Assembly: GCA_965199235.1 (NCBI GenBank)
Contig: CBDAQU010000002.1
Span: forward strand, 186,001-250,000
Direction of reading: 5' to 3'
Origin: BOG-908 sp965199235
Lineage (GTDB): Bacteria; Pseudomonadota; Alphaproteobacteria; Acetobacterales; Acetobacteraceae
Length of the DNA: 64,000 nt
Shown here: piece by piece, positions 43,636 to 52,281 of the stretch
Numbering within the stretch: position 1 is the stretch's first letter
Layout of the letters: every line of letters begins with the position of its first letter
Made by a program: the position numbers and the translations under genes
Notes under the pieces: model-generated
Told to the model about the DNA's origin: nothing
The model's database searches: none
Seen by the model: only the letters and a program-made list of their open reading frames with translations

Positions 43636-43699
43636 ACCCTACTCTACCCCGTCCCCCGCTATCGCCAAGCCTCCACCCATCCGTGTCATACTGCCGCCC

Positions 43700-44283
43700 A
43701 TGTCGCCGCCGCCGCGCGAACCCCGCACCAGACCAACCGTCATCGTCCCGGACACCAGCCCGCTCGTGCACCTGGCCGCCGCCGGAGCGCTGCATGTCCT
43801 GACCGGTCTCGGTCGCGTGGTGGTCATCGACGTCGTCGCACTCGAGGCGACACACGACATCCGCAAGCCGCACGCGGCCGAGATCGCCGCCTGGATCGCT
43901 GAAGGTGCGAAGCCGGGCAGCAACCAGCCGGTCGAGCTGGCCGAAACCGAACTCGGGCCGCTCTACCGGTTGGCCATCGACCAGGGCATCAAGCCGCCCC
44001 GCAATGCAGGAGAAATCGGCATCATCGATTGGCTGTCCGACAATCTGCGGCATATCGGCGGCCGGCGCTGGTGATCTACGAGAATGGCCGCATCCCGAAC
44101 ATGCTGGCGCGCGAAGGCATCGCAGAAACCATCGCTGTCGCCACAACCCGCAACCTGCTGGAAATCGCGCAGCGCGAAGGCCTGATCCCGAGTGCCGATG
44201 CGCTCTGGGCACGCGTTTTTGCCGCCGCGCCGACCGCCAACCCAGCCTCCATCCTGACCACCATCAATCCACCAAAACCATGA
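43700..44283 (+). pseudogene. PIN-domain (DUF3368-like) toxin with an internal frameshift
   Basis: The first frame (43700-44074) reads VIVPDTSPLVHLAAAGALHVL, with the first PIN aspartate, and ends ...RNAGEIGIIDWLSDNLRHIGG. It then hits TGA. The neighbouring frame continues at about 44065 with ALVIYENGRIPNMLAREGIAETI, as a PIN protein would. The break is in GGCGGCCGGCGCTGG, a run of CGGC units where slippage is likely. The whole product would be about 194 residues. It may be a true pseudogene, a phase-variable gene or a sequencing error. The next small gene overlaps its end as ATGA. Confidence 0.65.
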
Positions 44284-44483
44284 CCGAACCCACCCACCCC
44301 GCGATCACTCGCTACTCGGCCGGAAGAATATCGGCGATGCAGGCCGCCGATCTGCTGGGCGCCGGTGCCACCGTCGCAGACGTGTTCGTGATGACTCGGC
44401 AGGCCGGGCTGCCACTGCCCGAGCCGCCCCACGCGCAGCAACAGGCAGAGCTTGCCCACGCGATCAAAATCCTGGGCCTGTAG
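44280..44483 (+). CDS. Small putative antitoxin beside the PIN gene
   Basis: 67 residues: MTEPTHPAITRYSAGRISAMQ, then AADLLGAGATVADVFVMTRQ, and a C-terminal helix ending ELAHAIKILGL. The ISAMQAADLLG helix looks like the helix-turn-helix or UPF0175-type start of small antitoxins, but I do not recognise a firm family. ATG 44280 overlaps the PIN stop as ATGA, so the pair forms a unit. The antitoxin would normally neutralise the PIN nuclease by binding its C-terminus. Confidence 0.6.
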   Translation: MTEPTHPAITRYSAGRISAMQAADLLGAGATVADVFVMTRQAGLPLPEPPHAQQQAELAHAIKILGL

Positions 44484-44715
44484 CCGAAGTGCCCATTGGA
44501 CCATCGAACGAGACTGCACGCCTCCAGCCGCCTTGTCTCAACGGGCTGCGTTGCGCGACGAGACGAAAAACTTGCCCACCACCCCGCCCCCATGTTCCTA
44601 ATCCGTTCACACCCCCAAGGCCGCCGCCCTGAACGCCATCGCCCCCCTGCCCGACGCCCGGACGAAACGCCACGAACGGCGCCTGGCACTCTGCGGGCGC
44701 CTGGCCGATCTTGGC

Positions 44716-45243
44716 ATGGAGCTGGCCGAGGCCGCCCAGCGCCGCGCCCTGCGCGACCTGCAACCGCGCCCGGAACGCAGCCCGCCTCCGCCCGGCACCT
44801 GGATGCCGCCCGCCCCGCCGGACTGCCACCACGCGTCCCTGACCGAAACCTTCGCCACCGCATCCCGCTGCGTCCGCCAGGCCATCTTGCTCGAAGCCCG
44901 GCTCGATGCCCGCCCTGACGAAACCGCATTCGGCCAGTCGGATTCCGGCGCCGTGCGCGCGCCGCGCCCATCGTCCCACGGCGAACGCCAGGGCGACGGC
45001 ACCAGCCTTCATTACGAAACGCTCGAGGACGATCTGGCCGCCGAGGACCGCGCCGCAACCGACGCCCTGGCCGGCATCGCCCGGCGTCTCGCCATGGCCG
45101 CCGACGCGCCGACCAGCCAGCCGACCCCCACCCCGCCCGACGCGCAAAAGCCACGGCCGGCCCACCTGCCCAGCCAGCCAACCCCAGAACCCCCGCCCCC
45201 AGAACCCCCGCCCCCAAAACCCCCGCGCCTCAAACCAGGGTGA
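44716..45243 (+). CDS. Proline-rich protein of unknown function upstream of rnr
   Basis: 175 residues from ATG 44716. The N-terminal part is helical (MELAEAAQRRALRDLQPRPE and FATASRCVRQAILLEARLDA) and the last 50 residues are proline-rich repeats (PEPPPPEPPPPKPPRLKPG). The open frame continues 29 codons upstream to a CTG at 44629 with similar helical composition (RRLALCGRLADLG), so the true start may lie there. It ends 16 bases before rnr and may be co-transcribed. No family recognised. The gap 44484-44628 shows nothing else. Confidence 0.5.
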   Translation: MELAEAAQRRALRDLQPRPERSPPPPGTWMPPAPPDCHHASLTETFATASRCVRQAILLEARLDARPDETAFGQSDSGAVRAPRPSSHGERQGDGTSLHYETLEDDLAAEDRAATDALAGIARRLAMAADAPTSQPTPTPPDAQKPRPAHLPSQPTPEPPPPEPPPPKPPRLKPG

Positions 45244-45259
45244 ACTCGGGGCGCGGGCC

Positions 45260-47458
45260 ATGTATAGGCGGCACGTGCCACGCCCCACCGCCCGACCGCC
45301 CGTAAAAGAACTTCCCTCGCGCGAAGACATCAAGAAATTCATCCGCGAGTCCGGCGGGCGTATCGGCAAACGCGAAATCAGCCGCCATTTTGGGCTCGGC
45401 CCCGAACACCGCGCCGCGTTGCGCGACCTGCTGCGCGATCTTGCGGGCAAGGGCGACATCGCCCCTGCCGGCCACAAGCGGTACGCGCCGCCCGGCCGGC
45501 TGCCCGACTCCATGGTGATACGCGTCACCGGCACCGATACGGACGGCGACCCCGTCGCCCGTCCGCTCGATTGGCAGGGCGACGGCCCGCCGCCGGTTAT
45601 CTACATGGCGCGCGAGGCGCGCGGCCAGCCGGCGCTGGCGCCCGGCGAGCGCGTGCTCGCCCGGCTCAAACCGATCGGCCCGGGCCGCTACGAGGGCCGC
45701 ACCCTCAAACGCCTGAACGACGCGCCGGCCCGCGTGCTGGGCGTGTTCCGCGCACCCGACCGGCTGGTGCCGACCGACCGGCGCGCGAAAGCCGAGTGGC
45801 GCATCCCGGCGGGCGAAGCGGCCGGCGCCGAGGACGGCGAGATCGTGCTCGCCGAGCCGCGGCCGGGCCCAAGCTACGGACTGAAGCACGCGTCCATCGT
45901 GGAGCGGCTCGGCAATATCGGCGACGCGCGCTCGGTCAGCCTGATCTGCATCCACACCCACGACATCCCGACCGTGTTCGGCACCGAGGCGCTGGCCGAC
46001 GCGAAACGCGCGCGCGGCACCCCGCTTGGCCGCCGCACGGACCTGCGGGACACGCCGCTGGTCACCATCGACGGCGAGGACGCGCGCGATTTCGACGACG
46101 CGGTCTATGCCGAGCCGGACGGGGACGGGTTTCGGCTCGTCGTCGCCATCGCCGACGTCGCCCACTACGTGCGCTCCGACTCGCCGCTGGACCGCGACGC
46201 TAGGCTGCGCGGCAACAGCTGCTATTTTCCGGACCGCGTGGTGCCGATGCTGCCCGAAGAGCTGTCGAACGGCTGGTGCAGCCTGCGCCCGAACGAGGAT
46301 CGGGGCTGCCTGTTCGCCGAAATGCACATCGACGCGGAGGGCCGCAAAACGCGGCACTCATTCGGCCGCGGGCTGATGCGCTCGGCCGCCCGGCTCACCT
46401 ACACGCAGGTGCAGGATGCGTTCGACGCAGGCGATGCGGCGGGCCTTGATCCCGGCATCCTGCCCGCGCTGTACGCCGCCTTCCGCGCGCTGCTGGCCGC
46501 CCGCCAGAAACGCGGCACGCTCGACCTCGACCTGCCGGAACGCCGCGTCGTGCTCGACGATGCGGGCCACGTCGCCTCCATCGCGCCGCGGCCGCGCCTG
46601 GACAGCCACAAGCTGATCGAGGAGTTCATGGTGCTGGCCAACGTGGCCGCCGCCGAGGAGCTCGAACGCCTCCACCGGTCCTGCATGTACCGTGTGCACG
46701 CGCCGCCCTCGGAGGAGAAAATCGCCAACCTCCGGCAGTTCCTGGGCACGCTGGACATCGGCCTCAAACCTGCAGGCGAGATCACCCCGCGCGACCTGGA
46801 TCGCGTGCTTCAAAAGGTCGCCGGAACCGAGCACGCGCCGATGGTCAACGAGGTGATGCTACGCAGCCAGAGCCAGGCCGCCTACAGTCCGGACAATATC
46901 GGCCATTTCGGCCTCGCCTTGCCGCGCTACGCCCATTTCACCAGCCCGATCCGCCGCTACGCCGACCTGCTCGTTCACCGCGCCCTGATCGCCGGCCTGA
47001 AACTCGGGCCCGGCGCGCTCTCGGAGGCCGAGTCCGCGGGACTTGAGGACACCGCCGAGCACATTTCGGCCACCGAACGCCGCGCGGCGCTTGCCGAGCG
47101 CGAGGCGATCGACCGTTACCTTGCTGCATACATGGAAGACAAAGTGGGCGCCTCGTTCGAAGCGCGCATTTCCGGCGTGACGCGGTTTGGCCTTTTCGTC
47201 ACAGTGCATGGCAACGGTGCAACGGGCCTGCTCCCGGCGTCATCCTTGCCCGACGATTACTGGATGCATGACGAGGCGACCCAATCCCTGATCGGCCGCA
47301 ACACCCGCGTGACGTTCCGCCTGACGCAGGACGTGACCGTTCGCCTGGCCGAAGCGAGCCCGGTCACCGGCGGGCTGATCTTTTCGCTGGGCGCGGCACC
47401 CGCGCGTGCGACGCTGCCGAAGGCGAGATACGGATCCAAACGACCCTCGCGGCGCTGA
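45260..47458 (+). CDS. rnr: Ribonuclease R
   Basis: 732 residues, a 3'-5' exoribonuclease that degrades structured RNA. An N-terminal winged-helix region (SREDIKKFIRESGGRIGKREISRHFGLGPEHRAAL) leads into cold-shock domains. The RNB catalytic domain shows LRDTPLVTIDGEDARDFDDAVYAE, with the aspartate cluster, and ALPRYAHFTSPIRRYADLLVHR. The C-terminal S1 domain (GASFEARISGVTRFGLFVTVHG) is complete. I start at ATG 45260 (MYRRHVPRP); the longer frame overlaps the proline-rich gene. Confidence 0.96.
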   Translation: MYRRHVPRPTARPPVKELPSREDIKKFIRESGGRIGKREISRHFGLGPEHRAALRDLLRDLAGKGDIAPAGHKRYAPPGRLPDSMVIRVTGTDTDGDPVARPLDWQGDGPPPVIYMAREARGQPALAPGERVLARLKPIGPGRYEGRTLKRLNDAPARVLGVFRAPDRLVPTDRRAKAEWRIPAGEAAGAEDGEIVLAEPRPGPSYGLKHASIVERLGNIGDARSVSLICIHTHDIPTVFGTEALADAKRARGTPLGRRTDLRDTPLVTIDGEDARDFDDAVYAEPDGDGFRLVVAIADVAHYVRSDSPLDRDARLRGNSCYFPDRVVPMLPEELSNGWCSLRPNEDRGCLFAEMHIDAEGRKTRHSFGRGLMRSAARLTYTQVQDAFDAGDAAGLDPGILPALYAAFRALLAARQKRGTLDLDLPERRVVLDDAGHVASIAPRPRLDSHKLIEEFMVLANVAAAEELERLHRSCMYRVHAPPSEEKIANLRQFLGTLDIGLKPAGEITPRDLDRVLQKVAGTEHAPMVNEVMLRSQSQAAYSPDNIGHFGLALPRYAHFTSPIRRYADLLVHRALIAGLKLGPGALSEAESAGLEDTAEHISATERRAALAEREAIDRYLAAYMEDKVGASFEARISGVTRFGLFVTVHGNGATGLLPASSLPDDYWMHDEATQSLIGRNTRVTFRLTQDVTVRLAEASPVTGGLIFSLGAAPARATLPKARYGSKRPSRR

Positions 47459-47472
47459 TCGGCGTCTGCCTG

Positions 47473-48945
47473 ATGCTGTGCCTGGTGCCGGCCGCGGCCA
47501 AGGCCGGCTTCGACACGCCGCTCGCCTCCCGCGTGTTCGCCGATGCGTTGGCCTTCGCCAGCCCGCGCATCCTCGATCCGATCCCTGCGCGCGACCTGGC
47601 CCTGTGGGGGCTGCACGGCATCAGCGCGCTCGACCCCGCGCTCAACGTCGATCTGCATGGCAGCCGCCTTCAGCTGACGGCGACCAGGCGCGTGGTGTTC
47701 GACACTCTGGCGCCCACGGTGGACGATGCCACCGGCTGGGGCCACGCGGCGGCGGCGCTGCAGGGGGCCGCCTACACCGAATCGGCCGCGGTCCGGACGG
47801 TCGGCACGCAGGGGCTGATCCAGGGCTTCTTCGACGAGCTGTTCAACCACCTCGACCCCTACTCGCGCTACGAGCCGCCCGAGCCGGGCGAAGCCGAACG
47901 CACCAAGCTTTCGGTCGATGCGGGCGCGGGCCTTGGCCTGACGGTGCGCGGCCACGCCATCGTGGTCGAGGATTTGGTGCCCGACGGGCCGGGCCAGCAG
48001 GCCGGCGTGCACGTGGGCGACCGCATCCTGGCCGTCGACGGCCGGCGCCCGCGCGCGAGCCAGCTCGACCGCGTGCGGTCCTGGCTGTCCGGGCCGGAGG
48101 GCACGCAGGTGACGCTGCGCGTGCTGGGCCTGGACGGCGTGGCCCAGACACTGGCCCTGACGCTGGCATACATCCCGCCCGAAACCGTATCCTCCGAGCG
48201 CGCGGGCAACCTGCTGCTGATCAGGATCGCCAGCTTCACCAGCAACACCGCCGAGCGGCTGAGCGAGGCGATCGAGGCGGGACTGGCCACCAAGCCGCCG
48301 CCGGTCGCCGTCGCGATCGACCTGCGCGGCAACCGCGGCGGCCTGCTGCGGCAGGCGATCACCAGCGTGGCGCTGCTGGCCGACCACGGCATCATCGCCA
48401 GCACCGCCGGCCGCAACCCCGCCGCCAGCCGAGACTGGCGGATCGACGGCGGCGACCTGACCCACGGCCTGCCCGTCATCGTGCTGGTGGACGGCCGCAC
48501 GGCCAGCGCGGCGGAGATCATGGCCGCAGCGCTGGCCGATCTCAGCCGCGGCGTGGTGATCGGCAGCGCCACCCTGGGCAAGGGCCTGGTGCAGGCGATC
48601 ACCAGGCTGCCCGATGGCGGCGAGCTTTACGTGACGTGGAGCCGCGTGCTGGCCCCCAGGGGCTGGCCCATCCAGTCGCTGGGCGTGATGCCGCAGATCT
48701 GCACCAGCAACGGCCACGAACAGACCGTGAGGGCGCTGGCCGAGCTTGCCGCGGGCAGGCAGCCGGCTGCGCCGGAACTGGCCGCGTCCAGGGCGGCCCG
48801 TGCGCCGCTGGGGGTCGCCCGCGTGCTCGACATCCGCAGCGCCTGCCCGGCGACGGAGGGCGCGGAGGACGACGTCGCGGCGGCGCATTTCCTGGCCGAC
48901 CACCCGGTCGCCTACCGGACCGCGCTGCTGCCGGCCGACAGCTGA
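47473..48945 (+). CDS. S41-family periplasmic carboxy-terminal processing protease
   Basis: 490 residues from ATG 47473. A PDZ domain (LGLTVRGHAIVVEDLVPDGPGQQAGVHVGDRILAVDG) precedes the S41 core: VAIDLRGNRGGLLRQAI, the catalytic serine in VDGRTASAAEIMAAAL, and the lysine in GSATLGKGLVQAI. It would trim C-terminal tails in the periplasm. The visible start leaves a signal peptide that is too short (MLCLVPAAAKAG). The frame upstream reads RIQTTLAALIGVCL, a perfect signal-peptide start, but the only codon in place is ATA. Located 14 bases after rnr. Confidence 0.9.
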   Translation: MLCLVPAAAKAGFDTPLASRVFADALAFASPRILDPIPARDLALWGLHGISALDPALNVDLHGSRLQLTATRRVVFDTLAPTVDDATGWGHAAAALQGAAYTESAAVRTVGTQGLIQGFFDELFNHLDPYSRYEPPEPGEAERTKLSVDAGAGLGLTVRGHAIVVEDLVPDGPGQQAGVHVGDRILAVDGRRPRASQLDRVRSWLSGPEGTQVTLRVLGLDGVAQTLALTLAYIPPETVSSERAGNLLLIRIASFTSNTAERLSEAIEAGLATKPPPVAVAIDLRGNRGGLLRQAITSVALLADHGIIASTAGRNPAASRDWRIDGGDLTHGLPVIVLVDGRTASAAEIMAAALADLSRGVVIGSATLGKGLVQAITRLPDGGELYVTWSRVLAPRGWPIQSLGVMPQICTSNGHEQTVRALAELAAGRQPAAPELAASRAARAPLGVARVLDIRSACPATEGAEDDVAAAHFLADHPVAYRTALLPADS

Positions 48946-49117
48946 GTGCGGGATGTGTTTGGCTTCGGTTAAGCAAGGTTGGGCGACGCTGTCCCCAATG
49001 CCCCTGCCGGGCTCAGGGACCCCAGACCTCCATTCGCCAGGGCTTGACCGGCACGGCACGGCCGAGCATTTTCCCGCCTTTGAGGCTGCCCGGCGGGCGC
49101 CTGTTCAGAGGTGCGTC

Positions 49118-49285
49118 ATGGCCAAGTCCAACACGGTCCAGATCCGGCTCGTATCGAGCGCGGACACCGGATATTTCTACGTCACGAAGAAGAACGCGCG
49201 CACCAAGACCACCAAGATGGAATTCAAGAAATACGACCCGGTCGCGCGCAAGCACGTCGTCTTCAAGGAAGCCAAGATCAAGTAG
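49118..49285 (+). CDS. rpmG: 50S ribosomal protein L33 (bL33), zinc-independent type
   Basis: 55 residues beginning MAKSNTVQIRLVSSADTGYFY, ending FKEAKIK. It lacks the CxxC pairs of zinc-binding L33, as usual in alphaproteobacteria. It is a large-subunit ribosomal protein. The rnr-rpmG neighbourhood is conserved in this class. An uninterrupted frame extends upstream but without L33 similarity, so ATG 49118 is secure. Confidence 0.96.
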   Translation: MAKSNTVQIRLVSSADTGYFYVTKKNARTKTTKMEFKKYDPVARKHVVFKEAKIK

Positions 49286-49293
49286 TCAGCCAA

Positions 49294-49309
49294 GCAGGGC
49301 CGGCCCTGC
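49294..49309. terminator. GC palindrome after rpmG
   Basis: GCAGGGCCGGCCCTGC is a perfect 16-base palindrome 8 bases after the rpmG stop. It lacks a T-run, so it could be a hairpin ending the rpmG transcript or simply a chance GC palindrome. Confidence 0.3.
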
Positions 49310-49405
49310 AGCCGTCTTCAACATGTCACGATCGCAGCGCGCGTTCCGGCGTGCGCAGCACCGCTCCTCCAGGCTAGAGACGGCCTGAAGCTTGCGGGAA
49401 CGACG

Positions 49406-50044
49406 ATGGGCTCTGGTCTGGAAAGGGTATGCTTGCCGGGCGGGCTCGCACCCGACGTATCGCGCGCCGGTTCGAACGCCCTCCTGTTCTTCCGCCGCTG
49501 GCTCGCCAACCCGTTGCAGATGGGGTCCGTGGTCCCGTCGTCCCCCGCCCTCTGCCGCCTTGTGGCAGAACAGGCCAGGGTCGGCCAGGACCGGGTCGTG
49601 GTCGAGCTTGGCGGCGGAACGGGCGTCGTCAGCCGGGCGCTGCTCGCAGACGGCCTGGACCCGGCCCGGCTGGCGGTGGTGGAGATCGTGCCGGACATGG
49701 CCGCCCACCTTCGCGCCTCCCTGCCCGGCGTGAGGGTAATCGAGGGCGACGCCCGCCTTTTGCCCAAGCTGATCCCGGCCGAATGTCACGGCAGGATCGG
49801 CGCCGTGGTCGTCGGCATCCCGCTGGTTCTGCTGCCGCTGGCCGAACAGCGCCGGTTCATCGACGCCATCGAGGCGGTGGCGCCAGGTCTGGGCTTCGTC
49901 CTCTACAGCTACTGCGTCACCTCGCCGCTGCCGTGGCGGAAACACGGCCTTCGTGCACGACGCGAAGCCTGGACCCCGTTGAACGTTCCGCCCGCCAGCG
50001 TGTGGCGCTACCTTCCGGACCAACCTCTCCGCGCAAGCCTGTAG
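49406..50044 (+). CDS. Phospholipid N-methyltransferase-like SAM methyltransferase
   Basis: 212 residues. The SAM-binding motif VVVELGGGTGVVSRALLADG lies near residue 65. FFRRWLANPLQMGSVVPSSPALCRLVAEQ precedes it, which is the PmtA/rRNA-dimethylase-like arrangement of Rhodobacter-type phosphatidylethanolamine methyltransferases. LAVVEIVPDMAAHLRASLPGVRVIEGDA follows. It may methylate phosphatidylethanolamine towards phosphatidylcholine, but the substrate is an inference. Single gene between rpmG and the aldehyde dehydrogenase. Confidence 0.75.
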   Translation: MGSGLERVCLPGGLAPDVSRAGSNALLFFRRWLANPLQMGSVVPSSPALCRLVAEQARVGQDRVVVELGGGTGVVSRALLADGLDPARLAVVEIVPDMAAHLRASLPGVRVIEGDARLLPKLIPAECHGRIGAVVVGIPLVLLPLAEQRRFIDAIEAVAPGLGFVLYSYCVTSPLPWRKHGLRARREAWTPLNVPPASVWRYLPDQPLRASL

Positions 50045-50104
50045 CCACCGTCTTGCACCGGCGGCGCCCCATGCTCATCGTCTAGGTGACAGGGGGGCGC
50101 ACGC

Positions 50105-51553
50105 ATGGACCAGATGACAGGCCGGCTGCCGGGCGCAGAGGTAGAACTCCAGGCAGCGCTCGACCGGCAGCGCGCCGCGTTCGATGCCGCGCCGCGCCCG
50201 ACCGCCACGCAGCGGCAGGAGCGTCTGAAACGCCTGGAGCAGCTGATTCGGCAGCACCGGGAAGCAATCGTGGACGCCATCGGCGCCGATTTCGGCAACC
50301 GCTCGCGGATCGAGACCATCATGTCCGAGGTGGTCCCGACGATCGCCGCTGCCGCCCATGCCCGCCGTCACCTGGCGGGCTGGATGCGTCCGCAGCGCCG
50401 CGCGGTGGGGATGAACTTCAAGCCCGCCACCAACCGTATCGAGTATCAGCCGCTGGGCGTGGTGGGCGTGGTGTCGCCCTGGAACTACCCGATCTTCCTC
50501 ACGATCGGCCCCCTGGTCGACATCCTGGCCGCCGGCAACCGGGCGATGATCAAACCGTCCGAACTCACGCCCGCCACCGGCGCGCTGCTCGCACGCATGC
50601 TGGGCGAGGCGTTCCCGCCAGACGAGGTGCTGGTCGTGCAGGGTGACGTCGATGTCGGGCGCGCGTTCACCGCGCTGCCGTTCGACCACCTGATCTTCAC
50701 CGGCTCCACCCATGTGGGGCGTGAGGTGATGCGCGCGGCGGCCGAGAACCTCGTGCCCGTCACGCTGGAGCTGGGCGGCAAGTCGCCGGTGATCGTGGCT
50801 GAAGACTACGACGTGGCCCGCGCCGCCCGATCGGTGGCGGTCGGAAAGCTCTTCAACGCCGGCCAGACCTGCATCGCCCCCGACTACGCCCTGGTGCCGG
50901 GCGACCGCGCCGAAAGCTTCGCGCGCGGCGTGCTGGAGGCGGCCGAAGCGATGTTCCCCACGATCGACGGCAACCCGGACTACACCGCCATCATCTCCGA
51001 CCGCCACCACCAGAGGCTGGACGAGCTGGTGGCAGAAGCCGAGGAGGCAGGGGCCACCGTGCTGCGTCACTCGCATGCAAAGCGGGGGGATGCCAAGCGC
51101 GGCAACGTCCGCCACTTCGCACCCACCGTGGTGCTCGACCCGCCGCTGGACGGCCGGCTGATGCGCGACGAGATCTTCGGACCCGTCTTGCCCGTGGTGC
51201 GCGTCGCGGGCACCAAGACGGCGATCGAGTTCGTCAACCGGCGCCCGCGCCCGCTTGCGCTCTACGCCTATACCGGCAACGCCCAGACCGAGCGCACCAT
51301 ACTGGACCGCACCGTCTCCGGCGGCGTCACGCTCAACTCGACGCTGGTGCATTGCGCGCAGGAGGACATGCCGTTCGGCGGCGTCGGCCCCAGCGGCATG
51401 GGCGCCTATCACGGCCGCGAGGGTTTCTACACGTTCTCCCACGCCCGTGCCGTGCACAGGCCCGGCTTCTTCTCGGGCTTCGAATACCTGCGCCCGCCGC
51501 ACGGCCCGAAGACGAAGTTCATGCTGCGCACCCTCGGCATCACGTCGCCGTAG
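50105..51553 (+). CDS. calB: Coniferyl aldehyde dehydrogenase-like protein
   Basis: 482 residues of the aldehyde dehydrogenase superfamily, class 3 shape without the N-terminal extension. The cofactor region is VSPWNYPIFLTIGPLVDILAAGNRAMIKPSE and FTGSTHVGREVM. The catalytic glutamate is in TLELGGKSPVIV and the cysteine in FNAGQTCIAPDY. The pattern resembles coniferyl aldehyde dehydrogenases, which oxidise lignin-derived aldehydes; the real substrate may be another aromatic or aliphatic aldehyde. It ends YLRPPHGPKTKFMLRTLGI. Confidence 0.85.
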   Translation: MDQMTGRLPGAEVELQAALDRQRAAFDAAPRPTATQRQERLKRLEQLIRQHREAIVDAIGADFGNRSRIETIMSEVVPTIAAAAHARRHLAGWMRPQRRAVGMNFKPATNRIEYQPLGVVGVVSPWNYPIFLTIGPLVDILAAGNRAMIKPSELTPATGALLARMLGEAFPPDEVLVVQGDVDVGRAFTALPFDHLIFTGSTHVGREVMRAAAENLVPVTLELGGKSPVIVAEDYDVARAARSVAVGKLFNAGQTCIAPDYALVPGDRAESFARGVLEAAEAMFPTIDGNPDYTAIISDRHHQRLDELVAEAEEAGATVLRHSHAKRGDAKRGNVRHFAPTVVLDPPLDGRLMRDEIFGPVLPVVRVAGTKTAIEFVNRRPRPLALYAYTGNAQTERTILDRTVSGGVTLNSTLVHCAQEDMPFGGVGPSGMGAYHGREGFYTFSHARAVHRPGFFSGFEYLRPPHGPKTKFMLRTLGITSP

Positions 51554-51633
51554 GTCCCGGTGGTCGGACGCCGGTCCGACAGACACGCTCCATAGGCGGC
51601 GCGTTTCGGCCGGCGATTGGCGACTGCGTCCGC

Positions 51634-52281
51634 CTACCTCACCATCCGAAGCAGCCGCTCCACCGCCGGCTTGATGCGGGCCACGACGCGCTTGACGCCC
51701 ACCGGGTTGGGATGGATGCCGTCTGCCTGGTTCAGCGACGGGTCGCCGGCGACCCCCTGCAGGAAGAACGCGTCGAACACCAACCCTGGGCGCCTGCCCA
51801 GGCGCGCGAACACCGCGCGGAACTGCGCGCCGTAAGCCGCGCCGAGGTTGGGCGGCGCCTCCATGCCGGTCAGCAGCGTCGGCACATGATGCGCGGCCAG
51901 CGTGTCGAGGATGGCGGTCAGGTTGGCCTCCATCTGGCCGGGATCGGACGCGCGCAGCCCGTCATTGCCGCCGAGCTCCACGATGGCCGCGTCCGGATGG
52001 TCGGCAAGCGCCCAGTCGATCCTGGCGCGGCCGCCAGCGGTGGTGTCGCCGGACACGCCGCCGTCCAGCATCGTCACGTCGTGACCGTCCGCCTTCAGGG
52101 CGGCGGCGAGCTGGGCCTGGAACCCGTCCGGACGGGCCAGCCCGTAGCCTGCCGCGAGCGAATCGCCGAACACCAGCAGCCGGACCGGGCCGGCCGAGGC
52201 GATGCCGCACCACAGCAGGAAAACCGCACACGCCGCCTGTGCCGCGGCCGAGCGGTGCCCATATCGCACAGCCATGGACAT
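51634..52281 (-). CDS. Arylesterase/lysophospholipase (TesA-like SGNH hydrolase)
   Basis: 215 residues. A signal peptide (AVFLLWCGIASA) precedes the SGNH core: VRLLVFGDSLAAGYGL with the nucleophile serine, LDGGVSGDTTAGG with the block II glycine, VELGGNDGLR with the block III asparagine, and NQADGIHPNPVG with the Asp-His pair. It acts in the periplasm on thioesters or short esters. It is divergent from an ABC ATPase/permease pair, as tesA is from ybbA-ybbP. Its start codons (ATG 52281 or 52275) overlap the ATPase start. Confidence 0.92.
   Translation of the reverse strand: MSMAVRYGHRSAAAQAACAVFLLWCGIASAGPVRLLVFGDSLAAGYGLARPDGFQAQLAAALKADGHDVTMLDGGVSGDTTAGGRARIDWALADHPDAAIVELGGNDGLRASDPGQMEANLTAILDTLAAHHVPTLLTGMEAPPNLGAAYGAQFRAVFARLGRRPGLVFDAFFLQGVAGDPSLNQADGIHPNPVGVKRVVARIKPAVERLLRMVR

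Noticed and set aside
47406..49388. Plus-strand open frame of 660 codons
   Set aside because: It lies one frame off the S41 protease, which has PDZ and catalytic motifs.
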